A stretch of DNA of 64,000 nucleotides, taken from CAXBNB01 sp965267535. Lineage in GTDB: Bacteria > Bacteroidota > Bacteroidia > Cytophagales > Cyclobacteriaceae. A model generated the notes under the pieces. It ran no database searches and was not told where the DNA came from. It saw only the letters and a program-made list of their open reading frames with translations. Position numbers and translations under genes: made by a program. Below, in pieces: positions 45,001-53,325 of this stretch (the stretch's first letter is position 1; the number at the start of each line of letters is the position of its first letter). Location: assembly GCA_965267535.1 (NCBI GenBank), contig OZ254082.1:2170001-2234000 (forward strand). The letters run 5' to 3'.

Positions 45001-46271
45001 AAGTTGAATCACTTGAAAAGCAACTCAGCGAAAAATCATCGAGTTTCTCGTCCGGGTTTGATAACAAGCCGGTGACATGGGAAAATGTAAAGAAATCGTT
45101 GGGACCGGGCGAAGTAGCGTTGGAAATGGTCCGCTTCAGGGTGTTTAATCACAATTTTACTGATTCGGTAATGTATGCTGTGATGTATGTTGAAAATACC
45201 GATAGCAAAAGCAAGCCCGGAATGGTATTGCTGAAAAACGGAGAAGACCTGGAAAAAAAATACCTCAAGTACTATCGCAACATTATGAAGTTTAAGCTTC
45301 CTGATGAGCAGTCGTACAACAATTTCTGGAAGCCTATCGAAGATGTAATCGGAAATCCATCAACCATTTATCTTTCTGCCGACGGAGTATACAACCAAAT
45401 CAACCTGGAGTCTATAGAGCTGGCCGATGGTAGTTTTGTGTTAGACAAATCAAACATCGTATTGGTAAGCAACACCAAAGACCTGTACTACAACAAGGTG
45501 CGCTCCAGAAGTGTGCAGGATGCCAATGTGGCAATGATGTTTGGAGATCCGGTATACTATGTTTCGTCAGATCCGGGGCGCTGGGTAGGAGAGGCCAGTA
45601 AGCATAGAGGAGGAAATCCCGACGTAATAGGCAGATTGCCCGGCACAGAGATCGAAATCCAAAACCTGAAAGCTCTGCTAAGAGAAAGCGGATGGGTAAC
45701 AGAAGACTACACCGAAGAAGCCGCTACCGAAGAAAAAGTGAAAAATATTGATAACCCTAAGATATTTCACATTGCCACGCACGGCTTCTTTCAGCCCGAT
45801 ACAGAACTGAATTCAGAAGATATAGGACTGAAAGAGAATCTGGTAGGGGAAAACCCACTGCTGAAAACAGGCCTGTTGCTGGCAGGAGCAGGGGACATAC
45901 TCAACCAAACCACCTCCAACTTCAACATAGACGATGGTATACTCACAGCGTATGAGGCTATGAATATGAAACTCGACAAAACCGAATTGGTGGTACTTAG
46001 TGCCTGTGAAACAGGCCTGGGAGAGATAGAGGCAGGCGAAGGAGTGTATGGTCTTCAGCGGGCTTTTTTGGTAGCAGGTGCTAAAACGATTATTATGAGT
46101 TTGTTTAAAGTATCTGACGAGGCAACACAAAAGCTAATGATTGAGTTTTATAAAAACTGGCTCGAAACCGGAGACAAAAGGCAGTCTTTTATAGACGCTA
46201 AAAAAGCAATAAGAGATGAATTTAAAGCCCCAATCTACTGGGGGCCTTTCATTATGATCGGATTGGATTAA
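42048..46271 (+). CDS. Secreted TPR-CHAT protein (caspase-like peptidase domain)
   Basis: 1407 residues. The signal peptide ends near VSYGQ (residue 24). Residues about 25-880 are a long array of tetratricopeptide repeats, including kinesin-light-chain-like ones (FGPNHVDVARAISDLALVKY). The C-terminal third holds a CHAT domain. The catalytic histidine is in IFHIATHGFF (His1245) and the cysteine in LSACETGLGE (Cys1320). A conserved GLQRAFLVAGAKTIIMSLFK follows. CHAT domains are caspase-like peptidases, often paired with TPRs. This one is exported, and both catalytic residues are intact. No T9SS C-terminal domain or membrane anchor was seen. It stands alone between two terminators. Confidence 0.9.
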   Translation: MKKHQINLLIVLFLALSVSVSYGQSKWEKILDSADDDYEIGNYDDARAKIDRLKKESIKSYGEKSNYFAMAMVLEAKYDVALGILKNVDASLDSAITMSKEVNGPNSIEHAFILKDASATMIMYGNFVKADNWLNESLEILEANDSVTEDVKATFDVMKAEILVGKGFNKDALKLINRSLEYYKARTLDIDNLKKKQVRERYRDYARMMMFKGNAYRKMGNYLSADSAFVYTNEWILDNLKKSDILYSANQFYNTLLLEENGMEIGAVVDKYEKAYVHTVRKYAPSHYITVMIQERLIKSYMRNDNNAKLKVQEAEFRKTIKKYYGTNSINGIILKTLDYDVLSGGRDRGLENDVMKFLASDNIIPKYHDKRIDLLEFANKVALIHGRNENSYHYLQQILEIKKVLYGEDSPEYSLTKVKLANYLVDYTEKFDEAAEIYQKNFREILEKEITPGHVDYVDILDHLALFYEENDEYQKASEILDISLETARRKYDNQDIAYAVELDKIGNLQLKIGKYQEAEDNILKAIEILQSRKDEFSEGYYAQALVTEATLLALKGEYDAAEENIILSEKIQKHGIKMVETAGIDTGDELAEVYLDIGRYRDAEEILKGIIAKRTRLYSTESRHLTEPLVLSSRHRMIIGEYAEAEKLARRAYNISVNTFGTQSTKITPAAMQLAKIYTTLGDYLKAETLLNDVIAIREKQFGPNHVDVARAISDLALVKYYNNEDVYEIEELFLKAEKIIGKNLGGSNPYYAEILKNLAIVYIAEKKYDDANRMLNSAGRIWQARIGKRNNINAATINILKGDIQYAQKNYNEADKFYVSARKLYEGFFSDQHPDYVKVQSKLSKTYFMQGNPKKAQDALEEVLSNYNNFIQEYFPALSEREKAKFWNTIKQDYEFYNTLVINYSRNKDLIGDLYNNALLTKALLLNSSIKIRQQIQSSGDQELINLYSDWEAKKELLTRAISMSSGQLIEQGIDPNAIQKEVESLEKQLSEKSSSFSSGFDNKPVTWENVKKSLGPGEVALEMVRFRVFNHNFTDSVMYAVMYVENTDSKSKPGMVLLKNGEDLEKKYLKYYRNIMKFKLPDEQSYNNFWKPIEDVIGNPSTIYLSADGVYNQINLESIELADGSFVLDKSNIVLVSNTKDLYYNKVRSRSVQDANVAMMFGDPVYYVSSDPGRWVGEASKHRGGNPDVIGRLPGTEIEIQNLKALLRESGWVTEDYTEEAATEEKVKNIDNPKIFHIATHGFFQPDTELNSEDIGLKENLVGENPLLKTGLLLAGAGDILNQTTSNFNIDDGILTAYEAMNMKLDKTELVVLSACETGLGEIEAGEGVYGLQRAFLVAGAKTIIMSLFKVSDEATQKLMIEFYKNWLETGDKRQSFIDAKKAIRDEFKAPIYWGPFIMIGLD

Positions 46272-46300
46272 CCAATCAATAGTTAGTGGAATTTTTAAAA

Positions 46301-46340
46301 AAAAAGAAGCTGCTTTTATGAAAAAAACAGCTTCTTTTTT
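46301..46340. terminator. Bidirectional terminator between the CHAT gene and pxpC
   Basis: The stem AAAAAGAAGCTG (46301-46312) pairs with CAGCTTCTTTTT (46328-46339), with a 15-nt loop and T/A runs on both sides, so it can serve both convergent transcripts. Confidence 0.88.
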
Positions 46341-46363
46341 ATGTAGGCTCAGCTGAAAAAGCT

Positions 46364-47206
46364 TCAGGCCTTAAGTGCAAAGCGAACGGTATCTCCCGGT
46401 TTTTTTTGTGCCAAAATACAAATTGCCTGTTCTGTAAGCTGAAGGATACGAGGGTATCCTCCGGTGGTCTGGCAGTCTTTCATCAGTACTACAGGTTTTC
46501 CCGAAGGGGGCAATTGAACAGTGCCGGGCTGCACGGCAGAGGTTAGTATGCTGTGAGAGTGACTGAAATCGTTAGCTGTATCCAGACGGTATCCCATTCG
46601 GTTACTCTGCTGCGAAACAGTAAACACACTATGCAAGAATTCAACCTTTGCTTTATCAAATTCCGGCCCTTGGTATGCCTCAAGTACTTCAGATTCAAAA
46701 AGGGCAGAGGAGGGTCTTGTTCTACTGCCTGTGTTGGGAGCTACGTTTTCATACGGGGTAAAGTGCAGCCGCATGCCTTTTGTCAATACGGGCAACCCAA
46801 GTCCGGCCGGAGCATGGGTAGATGCACTGTTAAAAACCTGAGGTACATCAAACCCGCCCTTTATGCACAGGTATGCCCTACAGCCGTATTGAGCCCGCCC
46901 AAAAGACAGAGTTTCGTCCCGTTGAATGAGCTCAGGCCTATGTGTGAGGAGTCTGCGTCCATTAACTGTAGCCGATAGATCAGCACCAGATAATACGATG
47001 AGAGCAGGTGCTGAAAAGTGCAGTTTAGGGCCGATTAGTGTTATTTCCAGTGCAGCAGTGTGGGGAGAGTTGCCGGCCAGTAGGTTGCCCAGTTGCAGAC
47101 TTTGTATATCCATAGCGCCTGCCACAGGCACACCATACGCACGGTATCCGCAGCGGCCCATGTCCTGAATAGAACTGTAAAGTCCGGTGGCGAGTACTTC
47201 TATCAT
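46364..47206 (-). CDS. pxpC: 5-oxoprolinase subunit C (biotin-dependent carboxyltransferase family, KipA-like)
   Basis: 280 residues from the ATG at 47206, which overlaps the pxpB stop as ATGA. Family motifs are SSIQDMGRCGYRAYGVPVAG, then VLSGADLSATVNG and the terminal MKDCQTTGGYPRI. PxpC is the KipA half of the ATP-dependent 5-oxoprolinase, which with PxpB and PxpA opens 5-oxo-L-proline (pyroglutamate) to glutamate. Cytoplasmic. It is the last gene of the operon, closing at the shared terminator. Confidence 0.93.
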   Translation of the reverse strand: MIEVLATGLYSSIQDMGRCGYRAYGVPVAGAMDIQSLQLGNLLAGNSPHTAALEITLIGPKLHFSAPALIVLSGADLSATVNGRRLLTHRPELIQRDETLSFGRAQYGCRAYLCIKGGFDVPQVFNSASTHAPAGLGLPVLTKGMRLHFTPYENVAPNTGSRTRPSSALFESEVLEAYQGPEFDKAKVEFLHSVFTVSQQSNRMGYRLDTANDFSHSHSILTSAVQPGTVQLPPSGKPVVLMKDCQTTGGYPRILQLTEQAICILAQKKPGDTVRFALKA

Positions 47207-47928
47207 GGATTGCACTGGGTAAGTTCATACCTTCCTTTTTCCACAAGGTTAAGAATTCGAGCATGTTCATCTTTGCTAATGCGCTCAAAATACAGGCTGT
47301 CTCCCGGCTGTAAAAAACAAGGGGGAGTAGAGGCAGAGGAAAAAAATGAAACCGGGCAGTTGCCGATGATGTGCCACCCTCCCGGACTTTCCAGAGGGTA
47401 TATACCGGTTTGCTCACCGCCTATGCCTACTGCGCCTTTGGGCGTGCGGAGGCGTGGAGTGTCTTTACGGGGACAGTGGAGTCGCCTGTCCAGCCCTCCC
47501 AGGTATGGAAACCCGGGTAAAAAACCCATAAAGTATACTTTGTAAGGAACGGCTGTGTGCAGGTCAATGATGGTTGTGGTTGGCAGGTTTAATTTCTCCG
47601 ATAAACTGGCAAGGTCTATCCCTAGAGGTTCGTCGTAGCAAACCGGAACTTTCCACTGACGCCCTGATGTCATGTATTGATGTCTGTTGTGGTAGCATTG
47701 CTTGAGTGTGTCTAGCAGACGCGGCAAATGGTGAGGTGCTGAGAAAAATAAGGTGATAGAGGCATAAGCACCTACTATGTCGGTCAGATCGGAAAACTGC
47801 TGCGCCTGTAAGGCTTTTTTATACAAGAGAATATCCTCAAGGATGTCTTCGTCGATTTGCTGAGGCCACTCTATCAATAGAGCACTTTCTCCGTATGGGC
47901 GGTATGTCAGTGTATAATCTTTTGACAC
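47203..47928 (-). CDS. pxpB: 5-oxoprolinase subunit B (KipI-like)
   Basis: 241 residues. It starts with GTG, one base overlapping the pxpA stop (TAGTG). KipI/PxpB motifs include YGESALLIEW, YKVYFMGFLPGFPYLGGLD and TPKGAVGIGGEQTGIYP. It works with PxpC as the ATP-using part of 5-oxoprolinase. In Bacillus the KipI homologue also inhibits the sporulation kinase KinA; that role is not expected here, as no sporulation genes are seen. Confidence 0.93.
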   Translation of the reverse strand: MSKDYTLTYRPYGESALLIEWPQQIDEDILEDILLYKKALQAQQFSDLTDIVGAYASITLFFSAPHHLPRLLDTLKQCYHNRHQYMTSGRQWKVPVCYDEPLGIDLASLSEKLNLPTTTIIDLHTAVPYKVYFMGFLPGFPYLGGLDRRLHCPRKDTPRLRTPKGAVGIGGEQTGIYPLESPGGWHIIGNCPVSFFSSASTPPCFLQPGDSLYFERISKDEHARILNLVEKGRYELTQCNP

Positions 47929-48662
47929 TACTGTAGGGTAATACCGGCACTACGCAGTTGGCTGGTTAGTTCTCTGAGAATATTTTCAGCATTGGGATTG
48001 TCGCCATGCACACACATGGTTCTGGCTTTAAGCGGTTTAGTGATTCCGCTGATGGTTTGCACCTGACCCTGCCTGACTATAGATGCTACCTGTGTGTATA
48101 TGGCCTCAGTGTCGTGCAGTACTGCATGGGGTTCCTTGCGGCTCACCAACTCCAACTGATCGTTGTATGCACGGTCTGCAAAAGCTTCATGCCAGACCTG
48201 AATCCCTTTGTCTTTTGCCATTTGGGCGATTACTGACCCGTAGGGGGCGTAGAGTACCCCCTCAAATTGCTGTAAAGCTGCCAGCACAGCAGAAGCTACC
48301 TGTTCATGGCTGGCGGCCATGTTGTAGAGTGCGCCGTGGGGTTTCACATGGTGCAAAGTTACACCTTGCTGAGCAGCAATGGCCATTAGTCCGCCTACCT
48401 GATAGCTAATGAGGGCTGTCAGTTCTTCAGTAGGGAGGTGCATGGGTTTTCTGCCAAAATTTTCCCGATCGGGAAAAGAAGGATGAGCGCCGACTTTTAC
48501 TTTGTGTGCGGCTGCCAGAGCTACTGTACGAGCCATAGTGGGTGCATCGCCAGCATGAAATCCGCAGGCTATATTGCACGAATTTACAAAAGGCATCAAA
48601 CGCTCTTCGTTGTTTAGGCCTTCGCCCATGTCGCAGTTGATATCGATGTGTAGTTTGTGCAT
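47928..48662 (-). CDS. pxpA: 5-oxoprolinase subunit A (LamB/YcsF family)
   Basis: 244 residues from the ATG at 48662, matching the family start MHKLHIDINCDMGEG. Further conserved blocks are NIACGFHAGD, VGAHPSFPDRENFGR, HHVKPHGALYN and the terminal ARTMCVHGDNPNA. It performs the ring-opening step of 5-oxoprolinase. The NRAMP-like gene ends 4 bp upstream, so all four genes should be co-transcribed. Confidence 0.94.
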   Translation of the reverse strand: MHKLHIDINCDMGEGLNNEERLMPFVNSCNIACGFHAGDAPTMARTVALAAAHKVKVGAHPSFPDRENFGRKPMHLPTEELTALISYQVGGLMAIAAQQGVTLHHVKPHGALYNMAASHEQVASAVLAALQQFEGVLYAPYGSVIAQMAKDKGIQVWHEAFADRAYNDQLELVSRKEPHAVLHDTEAIYTQVASIVRQGQVQTISGITKPLKARTMCVHGDNPNAENILRELTSQLRSAGITLQ

Positions 48663-48666
48663 ACCG

Positions 48667-49890
48667 TCAGAGCAAAAGTAGTACGATACTTTTTCCACCC
48701 AGAAACAAAGTAACAATAAATACTCCTATGCCTATTACATTTTGAAGCTTTGAGTTGCCAAGCTTCCGGATTACTTTCGGTTGATTGATAGCCCAAAGCA
48801 ACATGCCGGTGGCTATGGGCAGTAAAATGCCATTGACTAGCTGAGCAAACTGGATGAGTTGAATGGGGCGGATGCCCAGCGACGCAAAGCATACACCGGG
48901 TAGTAAAATAGACATCCAGGTGATGCGAAAGGGACGGGAGGAAAGGCTTTTTTTCCAGCCCAAACACTCACTTACCACCAGCGCTGCAGCCAGCGGAGCA
49001 GTAATGGCTGACGATAGTCCGGCAGCAAAGAGACCAACTGCCATAAAGTAGGTTGCACCAGCACCCAGCAAAGGCTTCAGGCTAACGGCCAGGTCGGTAG
49101 CATTGGCAATAGATTGCCCCTGAAGATTTGCAGCACAGACTATGATACTAAACGATACCACACCACCCACCAGAATAGAGATGACGGTATCCATCCGAAT
49201 TTTGGATAGGTCGCTGGTGTGTTTCCATCGCTGAGAAATAAGAGAGGAGTGGAGGAAAATGTTGTATGGAACTACCGTAGTGCCTACCAGAGACACTACC
49301 ATCAGTAGGTTGTCATTGGATACAGATGGGGAAAACATACCCGAAAGTATACCGGAAAGCGAAGGGCGTGTAAGAATTGCAGTGATGATAAATGCCACAC
49401 TCATAACCACTACGGTAAACATAAGTACCTTTTCCAGCAGTCGGTAGTTGCCACTATACAAAAGCAGGAAAGCCACAATGCCTATGAGGAGTGTGAGGTA
49501 GTTTACCGACAAGCTGCCTGATCCAATAGCAGGATTGGGTATGAAAATAGCTAACCCGAGCATACTGCCACTGATATTGCCGGCTTCATAAGCCATATTG
49601 CCGATAGCCACGGCGCTGATGATGAGCATAAGCATAGCCACCCGTATAGCGGGAGTACGCAGCTCGTTTTTGACTACAGCAGCTAACCCTGCCTGGGCAA
49701 CTAGCCCCAGTCTGGCGGCCATCTCCTGCAGTATGAGCGTAGAGAAAATGGAGAATACCATAGCCCAGAGCAGGTCAAAACCATGACCAGCACCGGCAAG
49801 TGTACACAGTGTAACCGTACCCGGGCCAATAAAAGCTGCAGCTACCAGTGAAGCAGGGCCTATGTCTTTTGTCCATTGCATCCATCTCAT
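48667..49890 (-). CDS. NRAMP-fold transporter of the YcsG type, pxp-linked
   Basis: 407 residues with about eleven hydrophobic helices and NRAMP topology. The helix-1 metal motif DPGN is GPGT (AAFIGPGTVTLCTLAG). The helix-6 motif MPH is VPY (VGTTVVPYNIFLHSSLI). Key metal ligands of classical Mn2+/Fe2+ transporters are therefore missing. Bacillus subtilis ycsG, an NRAMP relative, lies in the same operon as ycsF (pxpA), kipI and kipA, and this arrangement is conserved here. The transported species is probably not a simple metal ion; pyroglutamate or a related compound is the obvious inference. Confidence 0.85.
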   Translation of the reverse strand: MRWMQWTKDIGPASLVAAAFIGPGTVTLCTLAGAGHGFDLLWAMVFSIFSTLILQEMAARLGLVAQAGLAAVVKNELRTPAIRVAMLMLIISAVAIGNMAYEAGNISGSMLGLAIFIPNPAIGSGSLSVNYLTLLIGIVAFLLLYSGNYRLLEKVLMFTVVVMSVAFIITAILTRPSLSGILSGMFSPSVSNDNLLMVVSLVGTTVVPYNIFLHSSLISQRWKHTSDLSKIRMDTVISILVGGVVSFSIIVCAANLQGQSIANATDLAVSLKPLLGAGATYFMAVGLFAAGLSSAITAPLAAALVVSECLGWKKSLSSRPFRITWMSILLPGVCFASLGIRPIQLIQFAQLVNGILLPIATGMLLWAINQPKVIRKLGNSKLQNVIGIGVFIVTLFLGGKSIVLLLL

Positions 49891-49926
49891 ATCAGAAAAA
49901 TAAATAATAGATAGGGAATATGCTGA

Positions 49927-49959
49927 AAAATGTAAGAATATAATAGCAGCAGATACAAA
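49927..49959 (-). promoter_or_regulatory. Probable promoter of the NRAMP-pxpABC operon
   Basis: On the minus strand TTTG (49959-49956), 21-bp spacer, TACATTTT (49934-49927), one mismatch in the -7 element; leader of about 30 nt to the ATG at 49890. Confidence 0.5.
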
Positions 49960-50092
49960 GAATCCGGGTATTTCGCTCTCTGTAGCAAGGTGCTGAAAAT
50001 ATCATATACCAATTTTAAATGCAAATAGCCCGGAGCTGTGTTCCTTTTAGCCGAATGCCTATATTCGTAGCTGTTACTTAGACAAGTATAGA

Positions 50093-51133
50093 ATGAAGAA
50101 AAAACTGACAGTGATATTGCTACTTGCTGTGATTTATTTTACGGGTAGTTTGCTCATAGATGCCGGTACATTCAAGAGTGTGGAGAATTTTTTTGAGGGA
50201 GAGAAGCTTACTGTTTATGAAAACATGTATGGTACGGAAGATATGGCGATTGACCGAAAAAACGGACTCTTATTCATTTCTTCTACCGACCGGCGTTCAC
50301 AACGCGCCGGAAAACCATCAGCAAATGACGGTATATATTTGTTGGATATATCATCGGGAGGAGTGCCCGAAAAGCTGCCTCATACCTACGCCGGTGAGTT
50401 TCACCCCCATGGGATTTCTTTCCTCAGTAAAGGAGAAAAATCGTACTTGTTTGTTGTCAACCACAATGGAGCAGGAGATTTTGTAGAGCTGTTTCAGTTT
50501 ACAGGCGATAGGCTAGAGCACCTGCGGTCATGGTCAGATGATCAGATGTGCTGCCCCAATGATTTGGTAGCAGTGGATACAGATAAATTTTACGTGACCA
50601 ATGACCATGGTCAGAAGCAGGGTCTGGGCAGGCTGGCAGAAGATTACCTGCGGTTTGCTTCTTCCTATTTGCTGTATTATGATGGTTCGGCTTTCAAAAA
50701 AGCATACGAAGGGCTCAATTATGCCAACGGTGTAGCATTGTCTAACGACGGCACAAAACTCTATCTGACCCATACTACGGGCAGAGAGTTGCTCACTTTT
50801 GATCGAAATCCACAAAGCGGTTTTCTTGAAATAAAAAACTCCCTCAAACTCGGTACTGGAGTGGATAATATCACGGTAGATGAGAAGGGAGATATTTGGA
50901 TTGCCGCACACCCCAAGCTTTTTGCATTTGTAGAGCATGCAAAGGATGCCTCAAAGCCCTCGCCTTCAGAAGTGTGGAAAATTACTCCTCACAAGGAAAA
51001 CACCTTTGGTGTGGAGCGAATTTATACAGACGATGGCAAACAGCTTTCGGGATCCAGTGTGGCTGTACCCTACATGGGACAGCTTTTTATCGGTGTGGTG
51101 TTTGACAATAAACTACTGCACGCCAAACTATAA
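50093..51133 (+). CDS. Paraoxonase/arylesterase-like protein
   Basis: 346 residues. An N-terminal hydrophobic helix (VILLLAVIYFTGSLLI) anchors or exports the protein. The rest is a six-bladed propeller with paraoxonase calcium-site motifs: GTEDMAIDRKNG, CPNDLVAVDTDKFYVTNDH, YANGVALSNDG and VDNITVDEKGDIWIAAHP. These correspond to the Glu, Asn and Asp ligands of PON1. Lactonase or esterase activity on the periplasmic side is likely. The next gene starts 15 bp on. Confidence 0.85.
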   Translation: MKKKLTVILLLAVIYFTGSLLIDAGTFKSVENFFEGEKLTVYENMYGTEDMAIDRKNGLLFISSTDRRSQRAGKPSANDGIYLLDISSGGVPEKLPHTYAGEFHPHGISFLSKGEKSYLFVVNHNGAGDFVELFQFTGDRLEHLRSWSDDQMCCPNDLVAVDTDKFYVTNDHGQKQGLGRLAEDYLRFASSYLLYYDGSAFKKAYEGLNYANGVALSNDGTKLYLTHTTGRELLTFDRNPQSGFLEIKNSLKLGTGVDNITVDEKGDIWIAAHPKLFAFVEHAKDASKPSPSEVWKITPHKENTFGVERIYTDDGKQLSGSSVAVPYMGQLFIGVVFDNKLLHAKL

Positions 51134-51148
51134 ACTTACAGCAATACT

Positions 51149-51943
51149 ATGCCAACCTTACAAATCAACGGAGCATCTCTGTACTATGAAATTCACGGAC
51201 ATGGCCCGGAAGTAATGCTTTTTAGCCATGGGTTACTTTTTAGTGGCAAAATGTTTAAAAATCAGGTAGACTACTTCAAAGCACGGTATAAGTGTGTAGT
51301 GTACGATCACCGCGGGCAAGGCAGAAGTGAAGTGACCGAAAATGGCTATGGTATGGATTCGGTGTATGAAGATGCTGTAGCCCTCATTCGCGAACTCAAT
51401 CTGGGTCCCTGCCACATGGTAGGCCTTTCTATGGGTGGTTTTGTAGCTATGCGTATAGCAGCCCGCAACCCTGAACTACTCAAGTCGCTTATCCTGCTGG
51501 AAACATCAGCAGAAACAGAGCCTAACAAGTTCAAATACAATTTGTTAAAAACCATCACTCAGGTACTGGGAGTGTCTTCTGTTATCAACAAAGTGATGCC
51601 CATTGTATTTGGGAAAAGTTTTCTCCACGATCAGGGCAGAAAAGATTTGGTGCAGCAGTGGAAAAACGAACTGCTTACCAATAAGAAAACCATTGCCCGG
51701 GCAGTAAAAGGCGTGATCGACAGGGAAGGAGTAATGCACGAGCTGGATAACATTTACATTCCTACGCTCATTATAGTAGGCGATGAAGATGTAGCCACTC
51801 CGCCGGAAAAATCAAAAAATATCAAACTAAAAATTCCTCAGGCCCGGTTGGCAATAATCAAAAAAGCAGGGCATTCATCCGTCATCGAAGAACCGATACA
51901 GGTGATCGAAACCATCGAGGTATTTCTCAACGGTGTACACTAA
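51149..51943 (+). CDS. Alpha/beta hydrolase
   Basis: 264 residues. The oxyanion region is LFSHGLLFSG, and the YDHRGQGRS stretch is typical of the fold. The nucleophile is in GLSMGG, the acid in VGDEDVATPP and the histidine in KKAGHSSVIEEP. The closest groups are 3-oxoadipate enol-lactonase-like and generic esterases. No signal peptide is present. Probably co-transcribed with the paraoxonase-like gene. Specificity unknown. Confidence 0.85.
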   Translation: MPTLQINGASLYYEIHGHGPEVMLFSHGLLFSGKMFKNQVDYFKARYKCVVYDHRGQGRSEVTENGYGMDSVYEDAVALIRELNLGPCHMVGLSMGGFVAMRIAARNPELLKSLILLETSAETEPNKFKYNLLKTITQVLGVSSVINKVMPIVFGKSFLHDQGRKDLVQQWKNELLTNKKTIARAVKGVIDREGVMHELDNIYIPTLIIVGDEDVATPPEKSKNIKLKIPQARLAIIKKAGHSSVIEEPIQVIETIEVFLNGVH

Positions 51944-52540
51944 TTACTTTTCCTTTTTTGGAGGGGTAATCATTATGTGAGCGCGGTGAGAGCCCGGATC
52001 CATAATCCAGGGGCCTCCGGGCATCAGGGGTTTGGTCGGCAGGCCGGTGGATGCCGCAGTAGCCCATGGGATATACACCACATAGCGAATGTTGGTGTTT
52101 TCCATTTGTCCGGTTTCGGTGTTGTACGTGCCGTCCGTGCCATAGCATATATGCAGTGTAGTGGGCTGATCCGGCATTTTTAGCTCGCCGGACTTTGCTT
52201 CTTTTTCACGTATGTCAAATATTTCACCACTGGATTTACCTTCAGCTTTTAGTTCTCTGCCTCGTGCCATAAAAGGCTCCAGGTCTTTGTGATAGCATGC
52301 TGCGCTAAAACCCGTTTTGTCTGGATCGTCAGCCAGGCATATCATGTCGTTGCTGCCCTTGCGCAGCGTGGTGAGCTGACCATCCTCATTGTACCCCAGG
52401 ACAGTAGCATCATTTTGCTGGTCAGCAGGCAGAGGAGAGACCGCCGTGGCTATCTGGTAGGATTTCGGGGGGATTTGTGCATGGCCAGACAAAACTCCCG
52501 ATAGCAAGGCGAGAAAGAGTAGAGAGAAAAGCTTTTTCAT
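51944..52540 (-). CDS. Exported protein of unknown function
   Basis: 198 residues from the ATG at 52540, which gives a clear signal peptide (MKKLFSLLFLALLSGVLSG, cut after HAQ). The mature protein has no repeats or membrane segments. Three cysteines (ICLADD, AACYHKD and HICYGTD) could be paired or bind a ligand. The C-terminus is rich in proline and glycine (GLPTKPLMPGGPWIMDPGSH) and ends PPKKEK. I do not recognise the family. It converges directly on the alpha/beta hydrolase gene. Confidence 0.7.
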   Translation of the reverse strand: MKKLFSLLFLALLSGVLSGHAQIPPKSYQIATAVSPLPADQQNDATVLGYNEDGQLTTLRKGSNDMICLADDPDKTGFSAACYHKDLEPFMARGRELKAEGKSSGEIFDIREKEAKSGELKMPDQPTTLHICYGTDGTYNTETGQMENTNIRYVVYIPWATAASTGLPTKPLMPGGPWIMDPGSHRAHIMITPPKKEK

Positions 52541-52762
52541 GTCAATGCAGATTTGAGTGTGGTGGAAAAAATATTGAATTTTATAACATACAAAGCCGGG
52601 TTTATTGAAAAAGTACATAAGTAGGGAAAAACCGGCATTATCCAGTAAGATAAAGTATTTTGATCGTAATCTTACGCTTTATTCAACTCAGTTTTTTTAT
52701 GATAAAAGTCAATAATTGGGTAGCTAAACGCATAGGACACTAGGAATTTAATTATTTTCCTA

Positions 52763-52770
52763 TAAATTTG
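52763..52770 (+). promoter_or_regulatory. Putative -7 element of the cold-shock gene
   Basis: TAAATTTG fits TAnnTTTG, 23 bp before the ATG. A -33 TTTG is not evident at 19-21 bp. The leader would be short, unlike the long cold-sensing leader of E. coli cspA. Confidence 0.4.
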
Positions 52771-52793
52771 GTTGAATAACAATTACATATTAA

Positions 52794-52985
52794 ATGAATA
52801 ATGGAAAAGTAAAATTCTTCAACGAATCTAAAGGTTATGGATTTGTTGTAGACAATGAATCAGGTAAAGAATACTTTGTACACGTATCTGGTTTGGTTGA
52901 CAAAATCAAGGAAAACGACGATGTGACATACGACCTGGCTGAAGGTAGAAAAGGCCTGAATGCTGTTGATGTCAAACTCGCTTAA
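52794..52985 (+). CDS. Cold-shock-domain protein
   Basis: 63 residues, a single cold-shock OB-fold. RNP1 is KGYGFV and RNP2 is YFVHVS. The start NNGKVKFFNESKGYGFV is the usual CspA-type opening. These proteins bind single-stranded RNA and act as chaperones, sometimes constitutively. It stands alone with its own terminator. Confidence 0.95.
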   Translation: MNNGKVKFFNESKGYGFVVDNESGKEYFVHVSGLVDKIKENDDVTYDLAEGRKGLNAVDVKLA

Positions 52986-53017
52986 TAATATACGATTGAA
53001 ATTTATTAAGTCTCCAG

Positions 53018-53043
53018 ACCCTGGGTTTTCCCGGGGTTTTTTT
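53018..53043 (+). terminator. Terminator of the cold-shock gene
   Basis: ACCCTGGG (53018-53025) pairs with CCCGGGGT (53030-53037) with one T-G pair, a TTTT loop and a T-run of seven. Confidence 0.92.
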
Positions 53044-53325
53044 ATGCCCGGTTTTTTGGCTTTTCGTTTCTGTATGGGAATAGCTCGCTTACTATATAAC
53101 TCACAAGAATTTCTTTTCTATTCGCCTTTATCCATCTGCTGGTTATTTAGATCTGAGCCAAAGGCTCGAACCAGCGAAATTACGAGAAATATATAATTCT
53201 CTTTATGTCCTTTATTGGGAGAAAAGGGGGGCTTAATGGAGTAAACACCCCTCAGTACTATCCCAATCTAAGGAAATACTCGTGTCATATCAATAGAAAA
53301 AAGCTAAGGTTGCAAGCAGTCCAGC
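53044..53325. other. Intergenic region between the cold-shock gene and menD
   Basis: About 280 bp with no gene. The only structure is a GAGCC-AAA-GGCTC hairpin (53155-53167). No terminator for the men operon with a clear T-run was found. Confidence 0.4.

Noticed and set aside
46345..46363. Single terminal-repeat-like TAGGCTCAGCTGAAAAAG after the CHAT terminator
   Set aside because: No partner end is found within reach, so it is not listed as an element. It may be a decayed solo end.
53151..53172. tRNA-like GGTTCGAGCC on the minus strand
   Set aside because: The flanking bases do not form a T-arm stem and no other tRNA arms are present. The segment is only a GAGCC/GGCTC hairpin.
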